A DNA stretch of 64,000 bases from Brucella pseudogrignonensis (GTDB taxonomy: Bacteria > Pseudomonadota > Alphaproteobacteria > Rhizobiales > Rhizobiaceae), in contig NZ_JAVLAT010000003.1 of the NCBI RefSeq assembly GCF_032190615.1, forward strand, positions 186,001 to 250,000, given 5' to 3'. Made by a program: the position numbers and the translations under genes. Positions 27,224-35,334 of this stretch are shown here, one piece after another. Under the pieces are notes generated by a model. It had not been told where the DNA came from, did no database searches, and saw nothing but the letters and a program-made list of their open reading frames with translations. The number at the start of each line of letters is the position of its first letter. Positions within the stretch are counted from its first letter, which is position 1.

Positions 27224-27571
27224 GTTTGACGGGCAGCAGCTCAATTGCGAGCAAGAATTTCGTAAGTTTATGAGATTCGCAATATTATGCTGCTGCTCTT
27301 CACCAATTCAGCGCAATTTACGCGCATCTCTGTAACACACTGTCAGAGCTGCCAAAGGTGAGGATAAAGGGCAAAGCCACGGGATTGAGTTGAGATTATC
27401 GAATAATCACCCGCCACATGCTGGGTCAATTCGCTCTCCTCAAAGCCTTTTTAACTCACATTGCAACGAGGTGTTGTTAACGACTGTAATTCTAAAACCG
27501 CAATGAACCCAAGGTGAAACCGGTGACTATAAACCGGCGCACCAGATGCAACTTTAACAAGGGGAACTGCC
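27224..27571. other. 348-bp intergenic region upstream of the peptide-type importer
   Basis: No gene is seen. It holds the palindrome GATTATCGAATAATC at 27394-27408 and, overlapping it, a 30-bp segment (27400-27429) that is highly similar to one upstream of the oxidoreductase at 33531. A promoter for the binding-protein operon is expected here. Confidence 0.5.
27400..27429. promoter_or_regulatory. candidate shared operator, copy B
   Basis: Contains AATAATCACC, then GCC, then ATGCTGGG and CAA, in the same order and nearly the same spacing as 33413-33442. It is positioned ~145 bp before the binding-protein start. Probably a regulator site for the Lrp-type protein encoded at 32807-33292 (inference). 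Confidence 0.5.
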
Positions 27572-29182
27572 ATGAGCGAGAAGATAACCAACTGGACTTC
27601 TTCCGACGACCGGATGATTGAAAATGCAATTCGTCGCGGGGCAACCCGGCGCGAATTATTGCAGATGTTGCTTATGGGTGGTGTAGCGGTTGCTGCGGGT
27701 TCAACGATTTTGGGTCGTGCAACCGCTGCATATGCTGCAACCCCTGTTAAGGGTGGTTTCATCAAGGCTGCTGGTTTCAGCGCCTCCACTGCTGATACGC
27801 TTGATCCCGCGAAGGCTTCGAATGCGACCGATTATGTTCGCTGTTGCGCATTCTATAACCGCCTGACATTCCTTAATGGTCAGGGTGAAACTGAGATGGA
27901 ACTGGCCGAAAGCGTTGATAGTTCGGATGCGAAGGTCTGGACAGTCAAGCTGCGCAAGGGTGTTACCTTCCATGACGGCAAGTCGCTGACTGCCGATGAC
28001 GTTGTCTTCTCGATTAATCGCCACCTCGACCCAGCTGTTGGCTCCAAAGTCAATGCGATTGCCAAGCAGATCACGGGTGTGAAGAAGGTTGATGACACAA
28101 CCGTTGAGATCACGCTTCAAGATGCGAATGCTGATTTGCCAACCATTCTGGCACTGCATCATTTCATGATCGTTGCTGATGGCACGACGGATTTCTCCAA
28201 GGGCAATGGCACAGGTCCATTTGTTTGTAAGGAGTTCCAGCCAGGCGTGCGCTCAATGGCTGCGCGTAACGAGAACTACTGGAAGAACAACGGCCCACAT
28301 CTCGACTCGTTTGAGTTTTTTGCAATCTCTGACGAAAGCGCGCGTATGAACGCCGTTCTTTCCGGCGATATTCATCTTGGTGCGAACCTCAATCCACGTT
28401 CGCTGCGCGTGCTTGAAAATAATCCAGCTGCAAAACTCTTTATCTCGAAGCTCGGCACCTATACCAATCTTAACGTCCGTCTTGATTTGACGCCGGGCGA
28501 TAAGGCGGGCGTGGCTGAAGCACTGAAATATCTGACCAATCGCGAAGTCATTCAGAAATCCGTACTGCGCGGTCTTGCTGAAATTGCGAATGATCATCCC
28601 GTTCCAGCGACCAGCAAATATTATAATGCAGAGCTTAAGCAGCGCGAGTTTGATCCTGAACGCGCAAAGTCGTTGCTTGAAAAAGCCGGTATGCTTAATC
28701 AAGAAATCCGCATCACAGCTGCAGAAGCCGCATCATCATCGCTTGACTATGCTATGGTTCTCCAGCAGGCAGCTTCGACAATCGGCCAGAAGATCACCAT
28801 TGATCGTGTACCGTCGGATGGCTACTGGTCAAACCATTGGCTGAAAGATCCGGTCCATTACGGCAACATCAATGCCCGTCCGACACCGGATATTCTGTTC
28901 TCGCTGCTCTATAAGACTGATGCTCCATGGAATGAAAGCCAGTACAAGTCGGAGAAATTCGACTCTATGTTGCTCGAAGCCCGTGGTTCGCTTGATGAAG
29001 CGAAGCGTAAGGCAATCTATGGCGATATGCAGGCCATGGTTTCCAATGAGGCCGGAACGGTCATTCCGGTTTTCATGTCCAATGTTGATGCGATTTCGCC
29101 GAAGTTGAATGGCCTTGAGCCAAATCCGCTTGGCGGCATGATGGGCTATACATTTGCCGAACATGCATGGCTGGAAGCCTGA
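27572..29182 (+). CDS. Tat-exported solute-binding protein, peptide/opine family 5
   Basis: A 536-residue family 5 binding protein (DppA/OppA-like). The N-terminus has a twin-arginine signal: TRRELLQMLLMGG near residues 31-43, then a hydrophobic stretch ending ATAAYA, so it is likely folded before export. Family-typical segments include VWTVKLRKGVTFHDGKSLT and ADDVVFSINRHLDP. It should deliver a peptide, opine or amine conjugate to the permeases at 29271-31087. A perfect stem-loop follows the stop. Confidence 0.9.
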   Translation: MSEKITNWTSSDDRMIENAIRRGATRRELLQMLLMGGVAVAAGSTILGRATAAYAATPVKGGFIKAAGFSASTADTLDPAKASNATDYVRCCAFYNRLTFLNGQGETEMELAESVDSSDAKVWTVKLRKGVTFHDGKSLTADDVVFSINRHLDPAVGSKVNAIAKQITGVKKVDDTTVEITLQDANADLPTILALHHFMIVADGTTDFSKGNGTGPFVCKEFQPGVRSMAARNENYWKNNGPHLDSFEFFAISDESARMNAVLSGDIHLGANLNPRSLRVLENNPAAKLFISKLGTYTNLNVRLDLTPGDKAGVAEALKYLTNREVIQKSVLRGLAEIANDHPVPATSKYYNAELKQREFDPERAKSLLEKAGMLNQEIRITAAEAASSSLDYAMVLQQAASTIGQKITIDRVPSDGYWSNHWLKDPVHYGNINARPTPDILFSLLYKTDAPWNESQYKSEKFDSMLLEARGSLDEAKRKAIYGDMQAMVSNEAGTVIPVFMSNVDAISPKLNGLEPNPLGGMMGYTFAEHAWLEA

Positions 29183-29210
29183 CCTTTCGTCAGGTAACCT
29201 CGCTTTTCGG

Positions 29211-29240
29211 GTTCGGGCAAAACATCGCTTTTGCCCGAAC
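29211..29240 (+). promoter_or_regulatory. intercistronic stem-loop after the binding-protein gene
   Basis: A perfect 12-bp inverted repeat (GTTCGGGCAAAA and its complement, 6-nt loop) between the binding-protein and first permease genes. It is followed by only a few T residues, so it more likely stabilises the upstream message or attenuates than fully terminates. Confidence 0.65.
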
Positions 29241-29270
29241 TGATCGTTTCCCCCAACTATTGGGCTGCGC

Positions 29271-30227
29271 ATGACCATGAAGTCGCCTCTGCTGAATCTC
29301 ATTGCCAAACGCCTCGTCGTTGCTGCTGTTACGCTTCTGATTGTTGCGTTTACTATTTTCTTTGCAACAGCGATGCTTCCGGGTGATGTGGCTGAAATTC
29401 TTCTAGGGCAGGCGGCGACGCCAGAGGCCGTTGCGGGTCTTCGTCATGCGATGAACCTCGATCAGCCCGCTTTCCTGCGCTTTCTATATTGGCTTGGAAA
29501 CCTGCTGCGCGGTGATCTTGGCGTTTCCTACGTCAACAATGTCCCGATTTCTGATTTGATCGGCAACCGTCTCGCCAATTCGTTGAAGCTTGCGGGTGTG
29601 ACGGCTGCAATTTCAGTGCCGATTGCCTTGTTTCTCGGCATTACCGCCGCAATCATGCGCGGAACGATCTATGATCGCGTTGTTTCGATCATCACGATTT
29701 CGGTCATCTCTGTGCCAGAGTTTATGGTCGCAACCATCGCAGTAATCGTGTTTGCGGTCTATCTTGGCTGGTTACCAGCGCTTTCAATGGCCAATGAAGT
29801 CACATCATTCTGGGGGCTTCTCAAGGTTTTTGCCATGCCGGTTATCACGCTGAGCTTTGTGATTTCAGCACAGATGATCCGCATGACACGTGCAGCCGTT
29901 CTTGAGACGCTCAACACGCCCTATGTTGAAATGGCATTGCTCAAAGGTGCTTCACGCAGCCGAATGGTTGTTATTCATGCGCTCCCCAACGCACTTGGCC
30001 CCATCGTCAATGCGGTTGCGCTCTCGCTGTCTTATCTGCTGGGTGGCGTGATCATCGTGGAAACTATCTTCAATTATCCCGGCATAGCCAAGCTCATGCT
30101 TGATGCAGTTGCAACGCGCGATCTGCCCCTGATCCAGACCTGCGCGATGATCTTCTGCTTTGGCTATCTTCTGCTCATCACGATAGCGGATTTGATTGCT
30201 ATTGTTTCTAACCCGAGGCTGCGATAA
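29271..30227 (+). CDS. ABC transporter permease, DppB-like
   Basis: A 318-residue permease with about six membrane segments (first VAAVTLLIVAFTIFFATAML). The conserved N-terminal block GDVAEILLGQAATPEAVAGL and the EAA loop ALLKGASRSRMVVIHALPNA are typical of the dipeptide/nickel permease family. It pairs with the DppC-like protein immediately downstream (2-bp gap). Confidence 0.92.
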   Translation: MTMKSPLLNLIAKRLVVAAVTLLIVAFTIFFATAMLPGDVAEILLGQAATPEAVAGLRHAMNLDQPAFLRFLYWLGNLLRGDLGVSYVNNVPISDLIGNRLANSLKLAGVTAAISVPIALFLGITAAIMRGTIYDRVVSIITISVISVPEFMVATIAVIVFAVYLGWLPALSMANEVTSFWGLLKVFAMPVITLSFVISAQMIRMTRAAVLETLNTPYVEMALLKGASRSRMVVIHALPNALGPIVNAVALSLSYLLGGVIIVETIFNYPGIAKLMLDAVATRDLPLIQTCAMIFCFGYLLLITIADLIAIVSNPRLR

Positions 30228-30229
30228 TC

Positions 30230-31087
30230 ATGACTGCTTCCGTTTCAAATCAGCGAAAAGCAAGGTCCCCGCGTTTCGGCTATCGGGTTAATCTGGTTGG
30301 CGCTGTATCCTTCCTGATTATTTTTGGATGGGCAGTTGTTGCAATCTTTGCACCGTGGATCGCGCCGCATCCAATTGGCGAGATTGTCGATTTCGACTTC
30401 TTCGGCCCAATGAGCGCGCAGTTTCCGCTGGGGACAGATTACCTTGGTCGTGATATGCTTTCACGCATTATCTATGGTGCGCGTTTCACAGTCGGTATTT
30501 CGCTTGCTGCCGTGTTTCTGGCCTGCTTTTTTGGCGTGACACTTGGCATGACCGCAGCTGTCATTGGTGGTTGGTTTGACTCAGCACTCAGCCGTTTTCT
30601 TGATGCCCTAACATCCATCCCAAGCAAAATTCTGGCGCTTGTGATCGTGGCAGGCGTTGGTTCATCTATCCCGATCCTGATTATCACCATGGCGGTTATA
30701 TATACGCCGGGCAGCTATCGTTTTGCGCGCGCATTGGCGATTAATATCAATACGATGGATTATGTGACGGTTGCCCGCGCACGCGGTGAGAAAATTGGCT
30801 ACCTTATCCGCTCAGAAATTCTGCCCGGTATTATCGGGCCTGTATTGGCTGATTTTGGTCTGCGTTTTGTGTTTATCGTGTTGTTGTTATCGAGCATGTC
30901 GTTTCTCGGTCTTGGCGTTCAGCCGCCCTATGCTGATTGGGGTGCACTGGTTAAAGAAAACATCGGTGGATTGTCTTTTGCAGCGCCTGCTGTTGTGTTT
31001 CCGTCGATTGCCATTGCCAGCCTCACCATCAGCGTCAATTTGCTGATCGATAATCTACCGCAGAAGATCCGCGACAGGAGCGAATGA
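30230..31087 (+). CDS. ABC transporter permease, DppC-like
   Basis: A 285-residue permease. FPLGTDYLGRDMLSRIIYGA is the hallmark of DppC/OppC proteins, and the EAA loop is ARARGEKIGYLIRSEILPGI; five to six membrane segments are seen. Its stop directly abuts the ATPase start at 31088, which suggests coupled translation. Confidence 0.92.
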   Translation: MTASVSNQRKARSPRFGYRVNLVGAVSFLIIFGWAVVAIFAPWIAPHPIGEIVDFDFFGPMSAQFPLGTDYLGRDMLSRIIYGARFTVGISLAAVFLACFFGVTLGMTAAVIGGWFDSALSRFLDALTSIPSKILALVIVAGVGSSIPILIITMAVIYTPGSYRFARALAININTMDYVTVARARGEKIGYLIRSEILPGIIGPVLADFGLRFVFIVLLLSSMSFLGLGVQPPYADWGALVKENIGGLSFAAPAVVFPSIAIASLTISVNLLIDNLPQKIRDRSE

Positions 31088-32749
31088 ATGAGCAATCTTG
31101 TTGAGATTAAAAATCTTCGCGTGGATGCCAAGACTGACTCCGGTCGTAACGTCGAGATCATCCGTGATGTCAGTTTTCAAATAGCAGAAGGCGAAATCGT
31201 CGCACTGATTGGCGAAAGCGGTTCTGGCAAGACAACCATTGCATTGACTTTGATGGGCTATACGCGCCCCGGCTGCCGTATTGTGGACGGTAGCATTGCT
31301 GTTGGCGGTCAGGATATTGTCACTTTATCAGAGCGTAAACGCTCAAAGAAGCGCGGCACAGAAGTCTCTTATGTGCCGCAAAGTGCGGCGGCATCCTTTA
31401 ATCCAGCGCATCGCATTATGGATCAGGTTATTGAAGTAACCAAGATCCATAAGCTGATGTCGAAAGATGACGCCCGCAAGAAGGCGGTTGAGCTGTTCAA
31501 AGCACTAGCTTTGCCTAATCCAGAGACAATCGGCGATCGCTATCCGCATCAGGTTTCTGGAGGGCAGTTGCAGCGCCTTTCAGCAGCGATGGCTCTTATT
31601 GGTGATCCAAAGCTTGTTATCTTTGATGAGCCAACAACTGCTCTGGATGTAACGACCCAGATTGAAGTGCTTCGCGCTTTCAAATCCGTGATGAAAAAGA
31701 AGCATATCGCAGGCGTTTATGTCTCGCATGATCTGGCCGTTGTTGCGCAGATTGCGGATCGTATCGTCGTGCTTAAGGGCGGTAAAATTCAGGAAGTTAG
31801 TACTACGCACGAGATATTGCATAGCCCCCAACATCCCTACACCAAAGAACTTTTAGCGGCCTTCGAGCCTTTGCTTCATGCAAGACCTGAAGCCGCAGTG
31901 GCAGAAAAGCCTACCCCCTTGCTAGTCGTGGATAAAGTTATGGCTGGGTATGGTATGGTCGGTAAATCCGGCGTGCCGACTATGATCGCAGTCGATCATG
32001 TTAGCCTCGAACTCGCGCGCGGGCAGAATCTCGGGATCATCGGAGAATCTGGCTGTGGCAAGTCCACGCTTGCGCGTGTCATTGCCGGGATTCTACCTGC
32101 CGCAAGTGGTAAGATCGTGTTTGAAGGCAAGGAGATGCCAAGCGATTTGCGTCGTCGCAGTCGTGATCAATTGCGTGAATTGCAAATTGTATTCCAATTC
32201 GCCGATACGGCTCTCAATCCAACCAAATCAATTGCCGAAATTCTGACACGTCCGCTTTCATTCTATCATGGCATGGACAAAAAGAGCCGCGAAACGAGAG
32301 TCGATCAACTGCTCGATATGGTGCGAATACCGCGCAACATGCGCTACCGCAGACCGGGCGAGCTTTCCGGCGGGCAGAAACAGCGCATCAATTTAGCGCG
32401 GGCTTTGGCTGCTGACCCTAAGATGATTATCTGTGATGAGATCACATCGGCACTGGATACAGTTGTCGCGGCGGCTATTATCGACCTGTTGAAAGAACTG
32501 CAACGCGAGTTATCGCTATCGTATCTCTTCATCAGTCACGATCTCTCTACGGTTCGCGCGATCTGTGATGAAGTTGTTGTTATGTATGCGGGCAAGAAGG
32601 TTGAGCAACTCAGTCCTGATATGATGGGCGCCGCCGCTAGCCACCCTTACTCGCGGCTTTTGTTCTCTTCCGTGCCAAAGCTCGATACTGGCTGGCTTGA
32701 TGGTCTGAAACAGGACCCTAAACTGGTTCGCGAGTTCACCAGAAGCTGA
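31088..32749 (+). CDS. fused double ATPase of peptide-type ABC transporter (DppD-DppF fusion)
   Basis: A 553-residue protein with two nucleotide-binding domains that are usually separate. Domain 1: Walker A GESGSGKTT (~42), signature VSGGQLQRLSAAMA, Walker B LVIFDEPTTALD. Domain 2: Walker A GESGCGKST (~318), signature LSGGQKQRINLARA, Walker B MIICDEITSALD, where Ile replaces the usual Pro. OppD/F-type HPYT and HPYSRLL motifs occur at the end of each half. It energises the two permeases upstream. It ends just before a bidirectional terminator. Confidence 0.92.
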   Translation: MSNLVEIKNLRVDAKTDSGRNVEIIRDVSFQIAEGEIVALIGESGSGKTTIALTLMGYTRPGCRIVDGSIAVGGQDIVTLSERKRSKKRGTEVSYVPQSAAASFNPAHRIMDQVIEVTKIHKLMSKDDARKKAVELFKALALPNPETIGDRYPHQVSGGQLQRLSAAMALIGDPKLVIFDEPTTALDVTTQIEVLRAFKSVMKKKHIAGVYVSHDLAVVAQIADRIVVLKGGKIQEVSTTHEILHSPQHPYTKELLAAFEPLLHARPEAAVAEKPTPLLVVDKVMAGYGMVGKSGVPTMIAVDHVSLELARGQNLGIIGESGCGKSTLARVIAGILPAASGKIVFEGKEMPSDLRRRSRDQLRELQIVFQFADTALNPTKSIAEILTRPLSFYHGMDKKSRETRVDQLLDMVRIPRNMRYRRPGELSGGQKQRINLARALAADPKMIICDEITSALDTVVAAAIIDLLKELQRELSLSYLFISHDLSTVRAICDEVVVMYAGKKVEQLSPDMMGAAASHPYSRLLFSSVPKLDTGWLDGLKQDPKLVREFTRS

Positions 32750-32767
32750 GTTTCTATAATGCAGCCC

Positions 32768-32795
32768 GAAAAGTGGGAGTTGCCTCCCACTTTTC
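32768..32795. terminator. bidirectional Rho-independent terminator
   Basis: A perfect 12-bp stem (GAAAAGTGGGAG and its complement) with TTGC loop; A-run and T-run arms serve both the importer operon (plus) and the convergent Lrp gene (minus). Confidence 0.8.
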
Positions 32796-32806
32796 CGCTA
32801 TCTGCT

Positions 32807-33292
32807 CTAGCTCTGTTGTTCCGTGAACATCACGTCGAGTGGCAGATGTGCTTTTACAATCGGTGATTTGAGCACAACAAAGCTGAAATATTTATCAATG
32901 CCTACATCCATATCAATCAGACGTTCCATTATCGTTTGATACTCGACGATTCCAGCGGTAACGAATTTCATCAAATAATCGTAACCGCCTGATACGAGGT
33001 GGCATTCAATAACGGAATCAATCTTTTCAACAGTGGCGAGAAAACGCGCAAAATCGATCTGTCGATGATTTTTGAGCGTGATTTCGGTAAAAACCGTAAG
33101 CGTCTGGCCGAGTTTCGAGACGTTAATCTGCGCAGAATATCCGGTGATATAGCCTTCGGACTGAAGTTTTTTCACCCGCATCAAGCACGGGCTGGGTGAC
33201 AGATTGACGAGCTCGGCAAGTTCGACATTGGTTATCCGCCCGTTCTTCTGCATTTCGGATAAAATTCTGATGTCAATTTTGTCGAGCTTCAT
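32807..33292 (-). CDS. Lrp/AsnC-family transcriptional regulator
   Basis: A 161-residue regulator. The N-terminal HTH is KIDIRILSEMQKNGRITNVE and ELVNLSPSPCLMRVKKLQ, followed by the alpha-beta RAM ligand-binding domain with EKIDSVIECHLVSGGYDYLM. Start taken at ATG 33292 (MKLDKID); an upstream ATG at 33304 exists. It is divergent from the FAD oxidoreductase at 33531 and convergent with the importer operon; repeated DNA motifs in the promoters of both suggest that it controls them in response to an amino acid. Confidence 0.9.
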   Translation of the reverse strand: MKLDKIDIRILSEMQKNGRITNVELAELVNLSPSPCLMRVKKLQSEGYITGYSAQINVSKLGQTLTVFTEITLKNHRQIDFARFLATVEKIDSVIECHLVSGGYDYLMKFVTAGIVEYQTIMERLIDMDVGIDKYFSFVVLKSPIVKAHLPLDVMFTEQQS

Positions 33293-33389
33293 AGGTAAAA
33301 CCATTCATTCGGTATTCTGAATTCGGATTATTATCCTTTTCGCTTCTTGTCGCAATCGTTCGGCCTGCCGTTTTCCATATTCAGTTATC

Positions 33390-33442
33390 GTGCGAAGCAG
33401 ACTTCGTTTACACGAAATAATCACCTGCCGATGCTGGGGCAA
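33390..33442. promoter_or_regulatory. candidate shared operator, copy C
   Basis: Holds GTGCGAAGCAGA (33390-33401, identical to 24753-24764) and then a 30-bp block (33413-33442) with AATAATCACC, GCC, ATGCTGGG and CAA like that at 27400-27429. It lies between the Lrp gene and the oxidoreductase. Probable autoregulatory Lrp site (inference). Confidence 0.5.
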
Positions 33443-33530
33443 ACCATACGAAATTCTGTGTAAATGCAAACTCCGACGCACGCCTTGGCGGTGACAGGAT
33501 TAGGATATACGAAACACTGGAGTCTTGCAT

Positions 33531-34856
33531 ATGTCTGCACCGCTATTGCACATCGAAACCAGCCCGACTTTGCCGAAAGAGGCTGACGTCGTTGTTATTG
33601 GCGGCGGCGTAGTCGGTGTATTTACCGCCTATTATTTGGCGCGCAGTGGTGCGAAAGTTGCGCTCGTTGAAAAAGGTCGTATTGCTGCCGAACAATCAAG
33701 CCGCAACTGGGGTTGGTGCCGCCAGCAGAACCGCGATGCGCGCGAACTTCCTATGGCAACCAAAAGCCTCGATCTCTGGGATAAGATCGCAGAACAGACC
33801 GGAGAAGATCCGGGTTTCAGGCGCTGCGGTTTGCTTTATCTGTCACAGGACGAGGCAGAGATAGCGGGCTGGGCGCGCTGGCGTGATTTTGCAAAATCTG
33901 TTGGTGTCACCACACATATGCTCAGCGCCTCAGAAGCTGCCGAGCGCGGCAAAGCCACCGGCCGGGCATGGGAAGGCGGCGTTTTCTCGCCGACCGACGG
34001 TATCGCTGATCCATCTCGAGCCGTTCCTATTGTGGCGCGTGGCATTATGGCCGCTGGCGGAACTGTGCATCAGAATTGTGCTGCACGCGGCATTGAACTC
34101 AGCGGCGGACGTGTCAGCGGCGTTGTGACTGAAGCAGGTACTATTCAGGCCAAAACAGTCGTGATGGCGGGCGGTGCCTGGGCATCGTCCTTCTGCAATC
34201 AACTGGGCATTCGTTTTCCCCAGGCTGCGGTCCGGGCATCAATCTTATCCGTCGCGCCGGGTGCTGTTGGGTTGCCAGATGCATTGCATACCTCGCAGGT
34301 ATCGCTGACGCGACGCCATGATGGCGGTTATACGCTTGCGATCAGCGGTAAGGCGCGTGTGGATGTGACACCGCAGCAATTGCGTTTCAGCCGTGAATTC
34401 ATCCCAATGTTCACGCGTCGCTGGAGAAGCCTTGCACCGGGTGGTATTCAGGGTTGGTGTTCTGGCCACGAAACGCTGAGCAAATGGTCGCTTGATGAGA
34501 TCACGCCGATGGAACGAAATCGCATCCTCAACCCGAAACCGGATGAGGGGCAGATCAGTCTTACATATAAAAGAGCGCGTGATCTGCTGCCAGAGCTTGC
34601 CAGAATACCGATTGCCAATCGCTGGGCCGGTTATATCGATAGCACGCCGGACGGCGTACCTGCTATTGGTGAGATTGAAACAGTTCCGGGATTCATTTTG
34701 GCCGCAGGCTTCAGCGGGCATGGTTTCGGCATAGGGCCGGGTGCTGGACATATGATTGCCGACGTTATTTTAGGCCGCGAGCCAATTGTAGATCCGAAAC
34801 CTTATAATCCAGACCGGCTTAACCGAAGCGTATGGGGCAAAGTCGCCGAATTCTAG
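33531..34856 (+). CDS. FAD-dependent oxidoreductase, DAO family (NWGWCRQQNRD type)
   Basis: A 441-residue flavoprotein. The start ATG 33531 is preceded by GGAG at 8-nt spacing. FAD motif VVVIGGGVVGVFTAYYLA (~22-39), then EQSSRNWGWCRQQNRDARE, and C-terminal GFILAAGFSGHGFGIGPGAG. The fold is shared with D-amino-acid dehydrogenases, sarcosine oxidases and opine oxidase subunits, so a C-N bond of an amino acid or opine is the likely target. It is ~60% similar by eye to the protein at 35335-36660, which faces it. Divergent from the Lrp regulator. Confidence 0.87.
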   Translation: MSAPLLHIETSPTLPKEADVVVIGGGVVGVFTAYYLARSGAKVALVEKGRIAAEQSSRNWGWCRQQNRDARELPMATKSLDLWDKIAEQTGEDPGFRRCGLLYLSQDEAEIAGWARWRDFAKSVGVTTHMLSASEAAERGKATGRAWEGGVFSPTDGIADPSRAVPIVARGIMAAGGTVHQNCAARGIELSGGRVSGVVTEAGTIQAKTVVMAGGAWASSFCNQLGIRFPQAAVRASILSVAPGAVGLPDALHTSQVSLTRRHDGGYTLAISGKARVDVTPQQLRFSREFIPMFTRRWRSLAPGGIQGWCSGHETLSKWSLDEITPMERNRILNPKPDEGQISLTYKRARDLLPELARIPIANRWAGYIDSTPDGVPAIGEIETVPGFILAAGFSGHGFGIGPGAGHMIADVILGREPIVDPKPYNPDRLNRSVWGKVAEF

Positions 34857-35334
34857 GGCCTGAATCATAACGAACATAACCATATCCGTAATTGCTATAC
34901 GTCGGATAAGTTCGTGTATGTTTGAGATATTTGCAGTCTTCAGAAGATACGACGGTCTCCTTGAAATCGTCAGCCAGTCTGGTACGGCGTTTCAGCCATG
35001 TAAATCTTTGCTCGAACTCACATAGGCCTAACAAAAGGTCGCAACCATCAGCATGATCGGATCGTTTAACGACTTGTAGGTAACTCTCTCACCTTTTCCA
35101 GCTGCCTTTGACCTGCGATCCTACATATCGACCATCAGCAATAATATTTTGCAGCTATCGGCAGGATTTGAATATAGTTATAAGAAAACGCCCGCAAGAA
35201 AACCAATCAAATCATACGTACTTGAGATTGCTCGTGCCTTTTTGGAACAGGCTCTAAAGTCTGTTCCTTGTTTGCTTGAAAGTTTCAGCATCAATATATG
35301 AAGTGATTAACCGCCACGAGTGAAGTAAACTTTT
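34857..35334. other. 478-bp gap between convergent oxidoreductase genes
   Basis: No intact gene. A possible IS5-type transposase C-terminal relic is seen at 34935-35019 on the minus strand. The rest is AT-rich and I see no clear hairpin terminator for either flanking gene. Confidence 0.5.
34935..35019 (-). pseudogene. possible IS5-family transposase relic
   Basis: A minus-strand segment reads EFEQRFTWLKRRTRLADDFK then ETVVSSE, resembling the ERTFAWLxRxRRLAKDFE segment with the catalytic Glu of IS5/IS4-type transposases. Only about 28 residues match and no terminal repeats were found, so this is tentative. Confidence 0.35.

Noticed and set aside
27224..27571. Riboswitch upstream of the peptide-type importer
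   Set aside because: No known aptamer pattern could be recognised; only the shared 30-bp motif and a small palindrome are seen.
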